Assembly: GCF_002871345.2 (NCBI RefSeq)
Contig: NZ_CP136964.1
Span: 1,240,001-1,304,000 of the forward strand
Direction: 5' to 3'
DNA from: Nosocomiicoccus massiliensis
GTDB taxonomy: Bacteria > Bacillota > Bacilli > Staphylococcales > Salinicoccaceae
Length of the DNA stretch: 64,000 bases
Shown here: one piece after another, positions 27,757 to 37,926 of the stretch
Position numbering within the stretch: position 1 is the first letter of the stretch
Layout of the letters: the number at the start of each line of letters is the position of its first letter
The notes under the pieces: model-generated
What the model saw: the letters and a program-made list of their open reading frames with translations, nothing else
The model's database searches: none
Told to the model about the DNA's origin: nothing
Translations under genes and position numbers: made by a program

Positions 27757-28989
27757 ATGTATAAAAAATTAAATGTGAACGAAAACGACTATAACACGTT
27801 TATTGAGACACATAAAAATGGCGACTTACTTCAGTTAACCGATTGGGCGGAATCTAAAAAGTTAACAGGTTGGTACTATAAGCGTATCGCTATTGGAAAC
27901 GATGAAAAAATTGTAGGTGCAGCGACGTTACAATTTAAAAAAATTCCAAAAACAAAGTTTACGCTCTGCTACATATCGAGGGGATTTGTCGTCGATTATA
28001 CCGATGAAGCGGCTGTAAAGACGTTATTATCCGAAACGATAGACGTCGCATTAAAAGAAAATAGTTACGTCATTAAAATCGATCCAGACATTCCTGAAGA
28101 TGAAAAGGATACATTAAAACTCTTAAAGTCCCTCGGATTTAGACACCACGGATTTTTAGATGGTATGAGTAAAGACGCGATTCAACCACGTCAAACGATG
28201 GTGACAGACGTTTCGGTCGACGACAAAGCACTACTTCAAAGTTTCGATAGAAATAACCGTACGAGAGTCCGACGTGCGTTACGCATGGGGACAGTGGTAA
28301 AACGTGCATCTCGTGAAGATTTAAAAACGTTTCACGAACTGATGAAAATCACCGGCGAACGAGACGGCTTTTTAACACGCGACATTACGTATTTTGAATC
28401 GATGTACGATGCACTCCACGACAACGGGCATATGGAACTGTTTTTAGTCGAACTAAATCCTAAAAACGTAAAAGAAAATATTGAAAAAGACATTTTAAAA
28501 GTTAATAAAGATATTAAAAAAGCGGATAAAATCGCCGACGAGACGAAAAAACAAAACCAATTAGACAATCTCAACAACCGTTTAAGCAAATTAAATACAC
28601 AACTTGAAGAAATAAAAGAGATTAAATCGACAGAAGTATTATCTGGTGCGTTATACGCGCAATGTGGTGAAAAATCGTATTACTTATACGGTGCGTCATC
28701 TAACGATTACCGTGACTTTTTACCGAATCATCATATGCAGTTTCATATGATGCAATATGCAAGAGCACACGGCGCAAAAAGTTATGACTTTGGAGGGACG
28801 AGTGTTTCACCGCCAGAAGACTCAGAGTATTTTGGGCTATGGCAATTTAAAAGTCAGTGGGGGACAGAAGTATCTAATAAGATCGGTGAATTTGATTACG
28901 TATTAAACCGACCATTGTATCACTTACTCAATGCAGCCGTACCGCTGTATCAAAAATCTAAAATGTTTTTAAATAAAATTAGAAAATAG
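27757..28989 (+). CDS. femX: FemABX family peptidoglycan bridge aminoacyltransferase, FemX-like
   Basis: A 410-residue cytosolic enzyme that adds the first amino acid of the interpeptide bridge to lipid II from charged tRNA. Two GNAT-like subdomains are seen, and the second is interrupted by the antiparallel coiled-coil arm of Fem proteins (about residues 240-295, ENIEKDILKVNKDIKKADKI). GASSNDYRDFLPNH and YDFGGTSVSPPEDSEYFGL are family signatures. Length is close to S. aureus FmhB/FemX (421 aa). Start at 27757 follows TTGGAG; upstream in-frame ATGs lack sites. Assignment to FemX rather than FemA/B is likely but not proven. Confidence 0.82.
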   Translation: MYKKLNVNENDYNTFIETHKNGDLLQLTDWAESKKLTGWYYKRIAIGNDEKIVGAATLQFKKIPKTKFTLCYISRGFVVDYTDEAAVKTLLSETIDVALKENSYVIKIDPDIPEDEKDTLKLLKSLGFRHHGFLDGMSKDAIQPRQTMVTDVSVDDKALLQSFDRNNRTRVRRALRMGTVVKRASREDLKTFHELMKITGERDGFLTRDITYFESMYDALHDNGHMELFLVELNPKNVKENIEKDILKVNKDIKKADKIADETKKQNQLDNLNNRLSKLNTQLEEIKEIKSTEVLSGALYAQCGEKSYYLYGASSNDYRDFLPNHHMQFHMMQYARAHGAKSYDFGGTSVSPPEDSEYFGLWQFKSQWGTEVSNKIGEFDYVLNRPLYHLLNAAVPLYQKSKMFLNKIRK

Positions 28990-29029
28990 TGGTATATTGA
29001 ATACAAGTATTCTTAAAGGGGGATCAACT

Positions 29030-29953
29030 ATGTTTGAATATCAACGTTTATATTGGAATCATTTACGCGGCGAACACCTTAAAGTCGTGTTAAACATCGT
29101 ACTTTACGTCATTTTCTCAAGTATCGTTTCAATAATTGGAATTGGATTAGGATTCGCTGTAATCGGGGGTACAATATTTAGCTGGACAAGTGCACAAAGT
29201 GGACCAGGAGCACTCGGTATTATAGGAATCATATTAGCAGTACTATATTTATTTGCATTAGTAATATTTGTCTTATTACTATTAGGATACGGATATTACA
29301 ATTACTTCTTCTTAGCATATGAAGAAAAAGAATCAAAATTTAATCATGGATTATTCGCCTTTAAAAAAGGACGTTACTTAAAGTCATTAGGACTTGTCAT
29401 CATCATTTCTATCATTGCTTTCGCAACGAACTTTGCACTTAGTTTTGTTACTTTACCGTTAAATTTAGCATTAGATCCAGAGATAATGATTAGTGGAGAT
29501 GTTTCGGCTAGCTTCACACCTACCTTAATCATCCTTTCAATCATCGGAATGGTTGTTTCAATTTTTGTTGGATTTATGATTGAGGGTGTGACGTTAAGCA
29601 TCTGGTTTAGACATTTAGAAGCACCAATGTCAACTCTAGGAGATAAGCTTGCGACTGGAATTAACGTCGTATTTAAAAACTTTAAGCAGTTTTTAAAACT
29701 AGTGTTTTCAGTTTTCTTAATCGGCCTGCTACTAACGATTGTCATCGGTGTAATAATCATTAGTGGTGTGGCAATTGGCATGGCACTAAATAATGATATC
29801 GCGATGTTCTTTATAGTACCGATTATCATCATAGTTTCGATCGTTATCGGCTTGCTTGGTACTTATCTCATTTACGGAAGTTATGTCACGTTTTATAAAG
29901 AAAACCGCGCAAGATTAAACTTAGACGATGAAATTGAATATATTGAAGCATAA
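29030..29953 (+). CDS. Multi-span membrane protein of unknown function
   Basis: A 307-residue protein with about six hydrophobic segments, starting MFEYQRLYWNHLRGEHLK, a cytoplasmic amphipathic head typical of DUF975-like membrane proteins. No motif points to a function. AAAGGGGGATCAAC supports ATG 29030. It lies 40 bases behind the FemX-like gene and may be cotranscribed. A shared terminator follows. Confidence 0.65.
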   Translation: MFEYQRLYWNHLRGEHLKVVLNIVLYVIFSSIVSIIGIGLGFAVIGGTIFSWTSAQSGPGALGIIGIILAVLYLFALVIFVLLLLGYGYYNYFFLAYEEKESKFNHGLFAFKKGRYLKSLGLVIIISIIAFATNFALSFVTLPLNLALDPEIMISGDVSASFTPTLIILSIIGMVVSIFVGFMIEGVTLSIWFRHLEAPMSTLGDKLATGINVVFKNFKQFLKLVFSVFLIGLLLTIVIGVIIISGVAIGMALNNDIAMFFIVPIIIIVSIVIGLLGTYLIYGSYVTFYKENRARLNLDDEIEYIEA

Positions 29954-29956
29954 AAA

Positions 29957-29989
29957 TAAGCCGTTCTACTTTATAGGTAGAACGGCTTA
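29957..29989. terminator. Bidirectional terminator, 29.95 kb
   Basis: TAAGCCGTTCTAC (29957-29969) and GTAGAACGGCTTA (29977-29989) are perfect 13-base arms. The last codons of the convergent minus-strand gene lie within it. Confidence 0.9.
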
Positions 29990-30243
29990 AATATTGCTAA
30001 ATATGCTATAAATCCAATAGAGACGAGAGAAATTGTCATTAACGTTAGAGAGAAATAGTTATTTAACTCGTCGTCAGAATTACTTGAACTCGTATTAAAT
30101 GCTTTTACGCTTATATAGAGAGAAAGTAACGCGACTATAGACCAAGAATATATAGTGAAGAAAATAACACCTTCATTTAAAATGATGTTCACAAAAAATA
30201 TCGCTTGAATCATAGTAAGTAACATCAATATAACTCGAGTCAT
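29971..30243 (-). CDS. Small membrane protein (90 aa)
   Basis: Three hydrophobic helices with a serine/asparagine-rich loop SSSNSDDELNN between the second and third. Not recognised. GAGGACCTCT precedes the ATG. Last gene of the four-gene minus-strand operon led by the coiled-coil micro-gene at 31910. Confidence 0.6.
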   Translation of the reverse strand: MTRVILMLLTMIQAIFFVNIILNEGVIFFTIYSWSIVALLSLYISVKAFNTSSSNSDDELNNYFSLTLMTISLVSIGFIAYLAIFKPFYL

Positions 30244-30256
30244 AATAGAGGTCCTC

Positions 30257-30571
30257 TTAAACTACGAATAAATACACGACTAAAGCGATCGCCATCGCTA
30301 CTGTAAAGGCGTGTATTAAATATAAGTGTCGGTTATCATGTCTCACTTTAAATGCTGTAATTTCTACAGAAAAAATAATAGAGATTGCGAGTAATAACAT
30401 CATATAATCATCAATGCCTTGGACAGGTAATATGTTAGAAACCAACATACTTAAAAATCCGAGTCCAGACAACAGTCTTATGACAATTAAAAATTTCGCA
30501 CGTAATCCATATATTGTGACAAACGCCACGAGTAAATAACTAATTAACATCATTATTGTTAAAAATGTCAT
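30257..30571 (-). CDS. Small membrane protein (104 aa)
   Basis: Four predicted helices with a short basic loop VRHDNRHLY before the last one. Not recognised. Its ATG overlaps the TGA of the MFS gene (ATGA), so it is translationally coupled to that transporter and probably supports it or shares its regulation. Confidence 0.6.
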   Translation of the reverse strand: MTFLTIMMLISYLLVAFVTIYGLRAKFLIVIRLLSGLGFLSMLVSNILPVQGIDDYMMLLLAISIIFSVEITAFKVRHDNRHLYLIHAFTVAMAIALVVYLFVV

Positions 30572-31740
30572 GCAACTTGACCTCTTTTTCTATAATACTG
30601 GTAAATGAAGAACGTCGATAATAACACGAGAAGTGCACCAAACACAAACGGTACACCGTAGTGAATTAAGAATAGTATGTTGAAAAATATCGGTCCGACA
30701 ATACGCCCGAGACTATCGAGAGAATACGTTGTAGCTGTCATTTTACCAACTTCATGATGTCTTGCTTCTTTCGTAATTTGAGATGTCATTAACGTACGAA
30801 CGAGTGCATTACCTGACATTAATAAGACGATACAAATTCCCGCGTAAAATAACCCCGTCATAAACGGCAACATAATAAATGCAATTAATGCCATCGCTTG
30901 ACCGATGATCATCGCACCATATTCTTGGCCATCTTTTAACTTACGAATCACGCCACCTTGAATGATCGCGTTAAAAATTCCACCGATAAAGAACAGTACA
31001 CCCATCTCTCCTGGTGTAATATCGATTTTTTCTTTACCGAGTAGTTGGAACGTACTTTCCATACCACTCATCATAAACATGACGACAAACGTCGCAACGA
31101 GAAGTATACCAACAGGTTGAATAAAATATTCCTTTTGGACAGTGATCCCACGCTCAATATCTGTATTCGAACGATATGTTTCTTGTATTTTCAACACCGA
31201 AAAGATAAGCGCAATAAAAATAATAATTGCAGTCATAAAAAATGGTGCTGAGACAGAAACAGATGCGAGTAGACCACCGATACCTGGGCCGAATACGAAT
31301 CCGATACCCATTGCCATACCGATAAGTCCCATGTATTTAGTACGTGTTTCAATAGATGTAATATCTGCGACCATTGAAGTTGTCGCGACATATAGTGCAC
31401 CTGACGCCATACCTGCAATGAAACGGCTGATGTAAAGAACCGCAAGACTATTCGAGAAAATCGCAAATACTAAAAAACTTAACATAAAGACAAATAGTCC
31501 GCCGATTAATAACGGTCTTCTACCGATACGGTCAGATAACGTTCCAAAAAACGGTGCAGATATAAAACTTGCAATCGAATAAATTGCGATAATGAAACCT
31601 AAGTGCAGAGTGCTCACACCAAATACGACGACTAACTCCGGCATAACAGGAATAATCATACTAAACCCAAAATAAATTAAAAACTGGATGAGCATAATAA
31701 ATAAAATCTTCTCTTTTAAATTCTCTGTCATCGTTAACAT
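30568..31740 (-). CDS. MFS transporter, DHA1 drug-efflux type
   Basis: A 390-residue, 12-helix transporter. The loop 2-3 motif GTLSDRIGRRPLLIGG and motif C-like GFVFGPGIGGLLA in helix 5 identify a drug/H+ antiporter of the TetA/Blt/NorA group. Substrate unknown. The ATG at 31740 overlaps the TGA of the preceding micro-gene (TGATG) and AAAGG lies six bases upstream. Middle gene of a minus-strand operon. Confidence 0.85.
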   Translation of the reverse strand: MLTMTENLKEKILFIMLIQFLIYFGFSMIIPVMPELVVVFGVSTLHLGFIIAIYSIASFISAPFFGTLSDRIGRRPLLIGGLFVFMLSFLVFAIFSNSLAVLYISRFIAGMASGALYVATTSMVADITSIETRTKYMGLIGMAMGIGFVFGPGIGGLLASVSVSAPFFMTAIIIFIALIFSVLKIQETYRSNTDIERGITVQKEYFIQPVGILLVATFVVMFMMSGMESTFQLLGKEKIDITPGEMGVLFFIGGIFNAIIQGGVIRKLKDGQEYGAMIIGQAMALIAFIMLPFMTGLFYAGICIVLLMSGNALVRTLMTSQITKEARHHEVGKMTATTYSLDSLGRIVGPIFFNILFLIHYGVPFVFGALLVLLSTFFIYQYYRKRGQVA

Positions 31741-31910
31741 CAACTGCCTTTTTTAATTTTATCTTTTATCTCTTTGATCTCACGTTCAAGAGACTCTAAC
31801 TGCTTCAGCATCTTATCTGGAGCTTGTCCAGTGGATTCAATTTTTTCTAAATCACCCTGGATTCGGATGTAATCATATTTTAAAGTTTCTAAATGTTGTT
31901 TTAAATCCAT
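31740..31910 (-). CDS. Coiled-coil micro-protein (56 aa) coupled to the MFS gene
   Basis: A short gene with AGAGGTGAGAGC before its ATG: MDLKQHLETLKYDYIRIQGD, then a Pro-containing turn and a second charged helix ending KDKIKKGS. Two heptad-rich helices predict a helical hairpin. Similar short proteins occur in staphylococci, but I know no function. The stop codon overlaps the MFS start by one base. Confidence 0.7.
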   Translation of the reverse strand: MDLKQHLETLKYDYIRIQGDLEKIESTGQAPDKMLKQLESLEREIKEIKDKIKKGS

Positions 31911-31973
31911 GCTCTCACCTCTAATTATGTAGTTATAGTTAATGATAGCACAAAAGCGCTTTACAGCTCTATG

Positions 31974-32000
31974 TAAAAAAGCAGGGAATCACTCCCTGCT
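31974..32000 (-). terminator. Terminator of the PepSY lipoprotein gene
   Basis: AGCAGGGA (31980-31987) and TCCCTGCT (31993-32000); on the minus strand six T follow the hairpin. Confidence 0.85.
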
Positions 32001-32016
32001 GTTAAACGTTTATAAA

Positions 32017-32655
32017 TTAGTCATCGCTTTCTACGAAATCTCCTGTATAAGCATCGACTTTAACATCGACGTTATTACCGTTGTCTTGAACGATTTCGAT
32101 TTCATAATATAAATTACCGTCGTCAAAGTCGGTAGACCATTCTGTTACTTTACCGTTCACATTATCTTTTGCAGTTTGAATCGCATCTTCAACTTTAACT
32201 AAGTCGCTGTAATTAAAATACTTATTGTCGTTTTCATCATCTTCTGCTTCAGTTTCTTCTTTTACTACTGATAAATCATTGACGTCTAAACTCACTTCAT
32301 ATTCTTCAGTATCACTTTCGAGCTCTATTTTATAGACATATTGGTTATTTTCTTTCGATACGCCAATGTCAGTTAATTGTCCATCAAAACGAGATTTTGC
32401 TTCTTCGATTGCATCTTCAATGGACTTGCTAAAGCTTGCCATATCAAGTTCATCACTTTCGCTAGATGAAGAAGTGTTTGTATTATCATTTGATGAGTTG
32501 TCGTTTTCAGATTTGTTATCGCTTGTTGACTCTGTTGTTTCAGTTTGTTTTGATTCGCTTTGGTTAGTTGTTTCTTCATTATTATCGTTGCCACATGCTG
32601 CAAGTGTTAGTGACGCTGCGATTAATAATGATGTGATTTTAAATTTAGTGTTCAT
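32017..32655 (-). CDS. PepSY-domain lipoprotein
   Basis: A 212-residue surface lipoprotein: signal helix SLLIAASLTLAACG with lipobox LAAC, a long Ser/Asn/Glu/Asp-rich linker (about residues 22-70), then two PepSY repeats (about 75-135 and 150-210), the second ending VDVKVDAYTGDFVESDD. PepSY domains are thought to inhibit proteases or guard the wall environment. TAGGAGGAATGCC precedes the ATG. Monocistronic. Confidence 0.85.
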   Translation of the reverse strand: MNTKFKITSLLIAASLTLAACGNDNNEETTNQSESKQTETTESTSDNKSENDNSSNDNTNTSSSSESDELDMASFSKSIEDAIEEAKSRFDGQLTDIGVSKENNQYVYKIELESDTEEYEVSLDVNDLSVVKEETEAEDDENDNKYFNYSDLVKVEDAIQTAKDNVNGKVTEWSTDFDDGNLYYEIEIVQDNGNNVDVKVDAYTGDFVESDD

Positions 32656-32801
32656 TAGGCATTCCTCCTATGACTAACTATTGCCACAGTATTGAACATA
32701 TAAACATAATTCATATTAAACTTATTGCATTGTGCGTCTTTTAACGATAAAATTTATAAATAATTTAATTTCTACTATAAATAGAATAGAGAGAGTATAA
32801 G

Positions 32802-34136
32802 ATGAAACGATATTTTCAATTTGATGAGTTAGGTACAAATTATCGTCGTGAAACTATTGGAGGAATCACAACATTTCTTTCAATGGCATATGTTTTAGCA
32901 GTTAACCCTGCAATGCTTAGTCTTGCGGGAGTTGAGGGTGTTCCAGATGATATGCGTATGGACATTAACGCAGTATTTGTTGCGACGTGTCTCGCGGCAT
33001 TTATCGGAACGTTTATTATGGGTGTTTGGGCAAGGTATCCAATTGCTTTAGCTCCTGGAATGGGGTTAAACGCATTTTTCGCGTTCTCTGTTGTACTTGG
33101 AATGGGAATCCCGTGGCAAACAGCGTTATCTGGTGTTCTCGTATCCGGTGTACTATTTTTAATACTGACAGCATCTGGTGTTAGAGAGTACGTAATCAAT
33201 GCGATACCGATGGAGATGAAGATGGCCGTCAGTGCCGGGATTGGTTTTTTCATCGCGTTCGTTGGATTTAAAGGTGCCGGATTTATCGTTGCAGATGAAA
33301 ACACGCTCGTACATATTGGTAACATTCATGATGCACACGTTATCCTTACAATATTTGGATTAGTGCTTTCAGTCATATTAATGGCGCGTAAAGTCCCAGG
33401 TGCGATTTTTATAGGAATGATTATTACCGCGATCGTCGGACTTGTCTTTAACTTGTTACCGATGCCTGAAGCGGTCGTGAGTAAAGTGCCGAGCATTGCA
33501 CCAACGTTCGGTGCAGCATTTGAAGGATTTTTAAATCCGTCTGAGCTTTTTAATGTACAGTTTTTAGTTGTCGTATTAACATTTTTATTTGTTGATTTCT
33601 TTGACACGGCGGGTACATTAGTTGGAATCGCGTCACAGGCGAATTTAATTAAAGATAATAAAATTCCACGTGCGAGTCGTGCACTTGCTGCAGACTCATT
33701 CGCAACAATTTCAGGAGCGATTCTAGGTACGTCAACGACGACGTCTTATGTCGAATCGACAGCAGGGGTAGCAGCTGGTGCGAGAACGGGATTTGCAAGT
33801 ATCGTGACGTCACTACTATTTTTACTCGCGATATTCTTTAGTCCATTAATTGTCGTGTTCACATCTGAAGTGACTGCACCTGCACTTATAATAGTAGGCG
33901 CATTAATGGCATCGAACTTAAGCAAAGTAGAGTGGACGCGTTTCGAAGTGGCAGTACCAGCGTTTCTAACAGTAATAATGATGCCACTCACTTATAGTGT
34001 CGCAACAGGAATCGCGATTGGTTTTATCTTTTATCCTATTACAATGTTAGTTGCTGGAAGAAAGAAAGATATCCACCCGATCATGTATGTATTAGCAGTT
34101 ATATTTATTCTCTATTTTATATTTATATTAAGATAA
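32802..34136 (+). CDS. NCS2/AzgA family purine permease (PbuG-like)
   Basis: A 444-residue, about 13-helix permease. NCS2/AzgA signatures include GITTFLSMAYVLAVNPAML, APGMGLNAFFAF and FVDFFDTAGTLVGIASQA. Relatives import hypoxanthine, guanine or adenine with protons. No purine riboswitch is seen in the 146-base leader, unlike many pbuG genes. AGAGAGAGTATAAG lies before the ATG. Confidence 0.9.
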   Translation: MKRYFQFDELGTNYRRETIGGITTFLSMAYVLAVNPAMLSLAGVEGVPDDMRMDINAVFVATCLAAFIGTFIMGVWARYPIALAPGMGLNAFFAFSVVLGMGIPWQTALSGVLVSGVLFLILTASGVREYVINAIPMEMKMAVSAGIGFFIAFVGFKGAGFIVADENTLVHIGNIHDAHVILTIFGLVLSVILMARKVPGAIFIGMIITAIVGLVFNLLPMPEAVVSKVPSIAPTFGAAFEGFLNPSELFNVQFLVVVLTFLFVDFFDTAGTLVGIASQANLIKDNKIPRASRALAADSFATISGAILGTSTTTSYVESTAGVAAGARTGFASIVTSLLFLLAIFFSPLIVVFTSEVTAPALIIVGALMASNLSKVEWTRFEVAVPAFLTVIMMPLTYSVATGIAIGFIFYPITMLVAGRKKDIHPIMYVLAVIFILYFIFILR

Positions 34137-34150
34137 GATATGCTTGATAA

Positions 34151-34197
34151 AAAAGAGTGAAAAAATCTCGGATAACCCTTGATTTCTTCACTCTTTT
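34151..34197 (+). terminator. Intrinsic terminator of the purine permease gene
   Basis: AAAAGAGTGAA (34151-34161) and TTCACTCTTTT (34187-34197), perfect arms with a 25-base loop. The 3' arm lies inside the S10 operon promoter spacer. Confidence 0.75.
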
Positions 34198-34207
34198 AAT
34201 GTATTAT
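34179..34207 (+). promoter_or_regulatory. Promoter of the S10 ribosomal operon
   Basis: TTGATT (34179-34184), 17-base spacer, TATTAT (34202-34207). It overlaps the preceding terminator. Confidence 0.6.
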
Positions 34208-34403
34208 ATATAGCGTTGGACTCAAAAAGTGACAGAAAAACTGTCAAGAACATTGCGAAACTCTTGATAAATAAGGGTTTTCTTGTTAAATCGATGAAGC
34301 GAGAGGTTACTGACACACCCGGCCCCATTGTCATGGCGGGTGCGTGAGAAAATTTTCGTGGAGAAGTCTATCAATAATGATGACGACCGAGGAGGTTAAA
34401 ATA
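34208..34403 (+). promoter_or_regulatory. S10 operon leader RNA (probable L4-type autoregulatory leader)
   Basis: About 190 untranslated bases before rpsJ. A compact hairpin lies at 34314-34346 (ACCCG/CGGGT with inner CCAT/ATGG and outer CAC/GTG). Bacillales S10 operons carry structured leaders bound by L4; equating this leader with them is inference from position and structure. Confidence 0.55.
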
Positions 34404-34712
34404 ATGGCAAAACAAAAAATTCGTATTCGTTTAAAAGCGTATGAGCACAGAGTGCTTGATCAATCAGCGGAGAAAATCGTTGAAGCAGCTAAACGCTCTG
34501 GTGCGGAAGTTTCTGGGCCAATCCCACTTCCAACAGAGAAAACTGTTTACACAATCTTACGTGCGGTTCATAAGTACAAAGATTCACGTGAGCAGTTCGA
34601 GCAACGTACGCACAAACGTCTTATCGACATTTTAAACCCTACATCAAAAACGGTAGATGCTTTAATGAGCTTAAACTTACCATCTGGTGTGGACATCGAA
34701 ATTAAACTATAA
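34404..34712 (+). CDS. rpsJ: 30S ribosomal protein S10
   Basis: First gene of the S10-spc-alpha cluster, 102 residues, standard length. [19 protein letters not shown] and the loop [20 protein letters not shown] are typical of S10, which also acts as NusE in antitermination. GAGGAGGTTAAAATA precedes the ATG at 34404; longer in-frame extensions upstream have no ribosome site. Confidence 0.99.
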   Translation: MAKQKIRIRLKAYEHRVLDQSAEKIVEAAKRSGAEVSGPIPLPTEKTVYTILRAVHKYKDSREQFEQRTHKRLIDILNPTSKTVDALMSLNLPSGVDIEIKL

Positions 34713-34738
34713 ATTAATATCAGGAGGTGCGACTTTCG

Positions 34739-35395
34739 ATGACCAAAGGAATCTTAGGTAAAAAAGTAGGAATGACTCAAATCTTCGGAGAGAACGGAGA
34801 GCTAATTCCAGTAACAGTTATTGAAGCGGCAGGTAACGTTGTCCTTCAAAAGAAAACAGAAGAAGTAGACGGATATAATGCAGTACAAATTGGTTTTGAT
34901 GACAAGCAAGACTACAAACCAACTAGACGTACTAACAAATACGCAACTAAGGCTGAAATGGGCCACGTTAAAGCTTCAGGTGCAAACCCTAAGCGCTTCG
35001 TACGCGAATTCCGCAACCTAAACGTAGATGAATTCGACGTAGGTCAAGAAGTCAACGTAGATACATTTGAAGCTGGAGACATCGTAGATGTTACAGGAAC
35101 TTCTAAAGGTAAAGGTTTCCAAGGTAACATTAAACGACACAACCAAGCTAAAGGACCATCAAGTCACGGTTCACGTTACCACAGACGCCCAGGTTCAATG
35201 GGTATGGTTGACCCATCACACGTTCTAAAAGGTAAAAACTTACCAGGACAAATGGGTGGCGAAAGAGTAACGCTTCAAAACTTAGAAGTAGTTATGGTTG
35301 ACAACGAGCGCGGCGTAATTTTAGTAAAAGGTAACGTACCTGGACCTAAAAAAGGTTACGTACAAATTTCATCAGCAATTAAAGGTGACAACTAA
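34739..35395 (+). CDS. rplC: 50S ribosomal protein L3
   Basis: 218 residues. The N terminus [16 protein letters not shown] and the long central loop reaching the peptidyl-transferase centre ([20 protein letters not shown]) are present. AGGAGGTGCGACTTTCG gives a slightly long spacing to the ATG. Lies 26 bases behind rpsJ. Confidence 0.99.
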   Translation: MTKGILGKKVGMTQIFGENGELIPVTVIEAAGNVVLQKKTEEVDGYNAVQIGFDDKQDYKPTRRTNKYATKAEMGHVKASGANPKRFVREFRNLNVDEFDVGQEVNVDTFEAGDIVDVTGTSKGKGFQGNIKRHNQAKGPSSHGSRYHRRPGSMGMVDPSHVLKGKNLPGQMGGERVTLQNLEVVMVDNERGVILVKGNVPGPKKGYVQISSAIKGDN

Positions 35396-35415
35396 TATAG
35401 AAAGGAGGATATACA

Positions 35416-36039
35416 ATGGCAAACGTAGATGTATTATCTATTGATGGTTCAAAAGTAAAAACAATCGAATTAAACGAAGAAGTTTTCGGAATTGAACCAA
35501 ACCAACATGCATTATTCGAAGCAGTAACGCTTCAACGTGCATCATTAAGACAAGGTAATCACAAAGTTAAAAACCGTGGAGAAGTTCGCGGTGGTGGTAG
35601 AAAACCATTCAGACAAAAAGGAACAGGTAACGCACGTCAAGGTTCGATTCGTGAACCACACATGAGAGGCGGGGGCGTAGTATTCGGTCCAACTCCTAGA
35701 AATCACGGATTCAAAATGCCAAGAAAAGTTAGACGCTTAGCGTTACGTTCTGCATTATCAGTAAAAGTAAACGAAGAAGCATTAACAGTTGTAGATGCAT
35801 TCACATTCGATGCACCTAAAACAAAAGAATTAGTTAAAGCTTTAGATAACTTAGATGCAGGTAGAAAGACACTCATCGTATTAGGTGAACAAGATGACAA
35901 CGTTCTAAAATCAGGACGTAACGTCCCTGGAGTTACAGTTATCACTGCTTCAGGCCTAAACGTATTAGATATCCTTTCTGCAGATCGTGTAATTTTCACG
36001 GAAGATGCAATTACTAAAGCAGGGGAGGTACTTCTGTAA
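35416..36039 (+). CDS. rplD: 50S ribosomal protein L4
   Basis: 207 residues, with the basic exit-tunnel loop [19 protein letters not shown]. Likely feedback regulator of this operon in Bacillales. Its TAA shares one base with the rplW start (TAATG), coupling the two. Confidence 0.99.
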   Translation: MANVDVLSIDGSKVKTIELNEEVFGIEPNQHALFEAVTLQRASLRQGNHKVKNRGEVRGGGRKPFRQKGTGNARQGSIREPHMRGGGVVFGPTPRNHGFKMPRKVRRLALRSALSVKVNEEALTVVDAFTFDAPKTKELVKALDNLDAGRKTLIVLGEQDDNVLKSGRNVPGVTVITASGLNVLDILSADRVIFTEDAITKAGEVLL

Positions 36040-36311
36040 TGGAAGCTAGAGACGTTATTAAACGCCCAGTAATCACTGAGCGTTCAGCAGATTTAATGTC
36101 AGAGAACAAATACACGTTTGACGTAGATGTTAGAGCAACTAAAACACAAGTTAAACGTGCTGTTGAAGAAATCTTTGATGTAAAAGTTGAGAAAGTTAAC
36201 ATTATGAACGTAAAGCCTAAGAAAAAGCGTATGGGACGTTATCAAGGCTATACGAACAGAAGAAGAAAAGCGATTGTAAAATTAAGTGAAGGTTCTATTG
36301 AATTCTTCTAA
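36039..36311 (+). CDS. rplW: 50S ribosomal protein L23
   Basis: 90 residues; docks trigger factor and SRP at the tunnel exit. [19 protein letters not shown] and the C-terminal [20 protein letters not shown] are typical. Overlaps rplD by one base. Confidence 0.99.
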   Translation: MEARDVIKRPVITERSADLMSENKYTFDVDVRATKTQVKRAVEEIFDVKVEKVNIMNVKPKKKRMGRYQGYTNRRRKAIVKLSEGSIEFF

Positions 36312-36350
36312 AAATATTCGAAAGTTACCAATAAGGAGGTAAACAGTTAA

Positions 36351-37181
36351 ATGGCGATTAAACATTATAAACCAACAACAAATGGTCGTCGTAATATGAC
36401 GAGTCTGGATTATAAAGATTTAACTAAAACTAAACCAGAACGTTCATTATTAGAGCCACTTCCGAAAAAAGCTGGCCGTAACGCACAAGGAAAAATTACT
36501 GTACGTCATAAAGGTGGCGGACATAAACGTCAATACAGAGTTATTGACTTTAAACGTAACAAAGATGGAGTACCAGGACGTATCAAAACAATCGAATACG
36601 ATCCAAACCGTTCAGCAAACATTGCACTTGTTCAATACTTAGATGGTGAAAAGAGATATATCCTTGCACCTAAAGGAATTGAAGTTGGACAAGAAATCAT
36701 GAGTGGTAAAGATGCGGATATCAAATTAGGTAACGCATTAGAGTTAGGCGATATGCCTGTTGGTACAACTATCCACAACATCGAACTTAAACCAGGTAAA
36801 GGTGGGCAAATCGCTCGTTCTGCTGGTACATCAGCACAATTACTTGGTAAAGAAGGTAAATACGCAATCGTTCGTTTAAGCTCAGGCGAAATGCGCATGA
36901 TCTTACTTACATGCCGTGCAACAGTCGGTTCTGTAGGAAACGAACAACATGAACTTGTAAACGTAGGTAAAGCTGGTCGTTCTAGATGGGCTGGTAAGAG
37001 ACCTACAGTTCGTGGTTCTGCGATGAACCCTAACGATCACCCACACGGTGGTGGTGAAGGTAGAACTGGAATCGGTATGCCATCTCCACTTTCTCCATGG
37101 GGTAAAAAGACTCTTGGTAAGAAAACTCGTAGAAACAAGAAGAAGTCTACTAAGTTAATCATTAGAAAACGTAAAAAATAA
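36351..37181 (+). CDS. rplB: 50S ribosomal protein L2
   Basis: 276 residues. The N-terminal [20 protein letters not shown], the [17 protein letters not shown] stretch and the C-terminal [14 protein letters not shown] loop near the catalytic centre are all conserved. AAGGAGGTAAACAG precedes the ATG. Confidence 0.99.
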   Translation: MAIKHYKPTTNGRRNMTSLDYKDLTKTKPERSLLEPLPKKAGRNAQGKITVRHKGGGHKRQYRVIDFKRNKDGVPGRIKTIEYDPNRSANIALVQYLDGEKRYILAPKGIEVGQEIMSGKDADIKLGNALELGDMPVGTTIHNIELKPGKGGQIARSAGTSAQLLGKEGKYAIVRLSSGEMRMILLTCRATVGSVGNEQHELVNVGKAGRSRWAGKRPTVRGSAMNPNDHPHGGGEGRTGIGMPSPLSPWGKKTLGKKTRRNKKKSTKLIIRKRKK

Positions 37182-37242
37182 TCAACATCATTAAATCGTG
37201 TGCGGTTCTCACCGCACTGATTTCTTGAAGGGAGGCGCCAAA

Positions 37243-37518
37243 ATGGCACGTAGTATTAAAAAAGGACCTTTTGTAGATGATCATTTAATGAAAAAGGTAG
37301 AAAACCTTAACGAATCAAATAAAAAGACTGTAATTAAAACTTGGTCACGTCGTTCAACAATCTTCCCACAATTCATCGGGCACACGATTGCTGTATATGA
37401 CGGCCGTAAACACGTACCAGTTTATATTACTGAAGATATGGTTGGTCACAAACTCGGAGAGTTTGCTCCAACAAGAACTTTCAAAGGACACGGCGGTAAA
37501 GACGCTGTAACTCGATAA
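37243..37518 (+). CDS. rpsS: 30S ribosomal protein S19
   Basis: 91 residues. [19 protein letters not shown] at the N terminus and [17 protein letters not shown] near the C terminus. GGGAGGCGCCAAA supports ATG 37243; an upstream in-frame ATG at 37198 is not used. Confidence 0.99.
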   Translation: MARSIKKGPFVDDHLMKKVENLNESNKKTVIKTWSRRSTIFPQFIGHTIAVYDGRKHVPVYITEDMVGHKLGEFAPTRTFKGHGGKDAVTR

Positions 37519-37539
37519 CACCTAAAGGAGGAAATATAC

Positions 37540-37908
37540 ATGCAAGCGAAAGCAACAGCTAGAACAGTGCGTATCGCTCCACGTAAAGTACGTTTAGTGG
37601 TTGATCTCGTAAGAGGTAAAGAAGTTGGCGAAGCAGTCGCACTATTAAAGCTTACTAATAAAAGAGCTGCTGAAGTAGTAGAGAAGCTCATTTTATCAGC
37701 AGCGGCAAACGCTGAACATAACTACGACATGGATGTTGACAGCCTAATCGTTTCTGAAATTTATGCAAACGAAGGACCAACGCTTAAACGTTTCCGTCCA
37801 CGCGCACAAGGACGTGCAACTGGAATCAACAAACGTACGAGCCACATCACTGTTGTACTTACTGAAAAAGAAGAAGCAGTAGAAGAACAGGCTGAAGAAG
37901 CGAACTAA
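37540..37908 (+). CDS. rplV: 50S ribosomal protein L22
   Basis: 122 residues. The tunnel beta-hairpin [20 protein letters not shown] is intact (site of macrolide-resistance changes elsewhere). A short acidic tail ([14 protein letters not shown]) extends beyond the usual end. Confidence 0.99.
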   Translation: MQAKATARTVRIAPRKVRLVVDLVRGKEVGEAVALLKLTNKRAAEVVEKLILSAAANAEHNYDMDVDSLIVSEIYANEGPTLKRFRPRAQGRATGINKRTSHITVVLTEKEEAVEEQAEEAN

Positions 37909-37926
37909 TAAGAGGAGGGAATTACT

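Noticed and set aside
32660..32801. Purine riboswitch before the NCS2 permease
   Set aside because: No conserved purine-aptamer loops are found in the 146-base gap.
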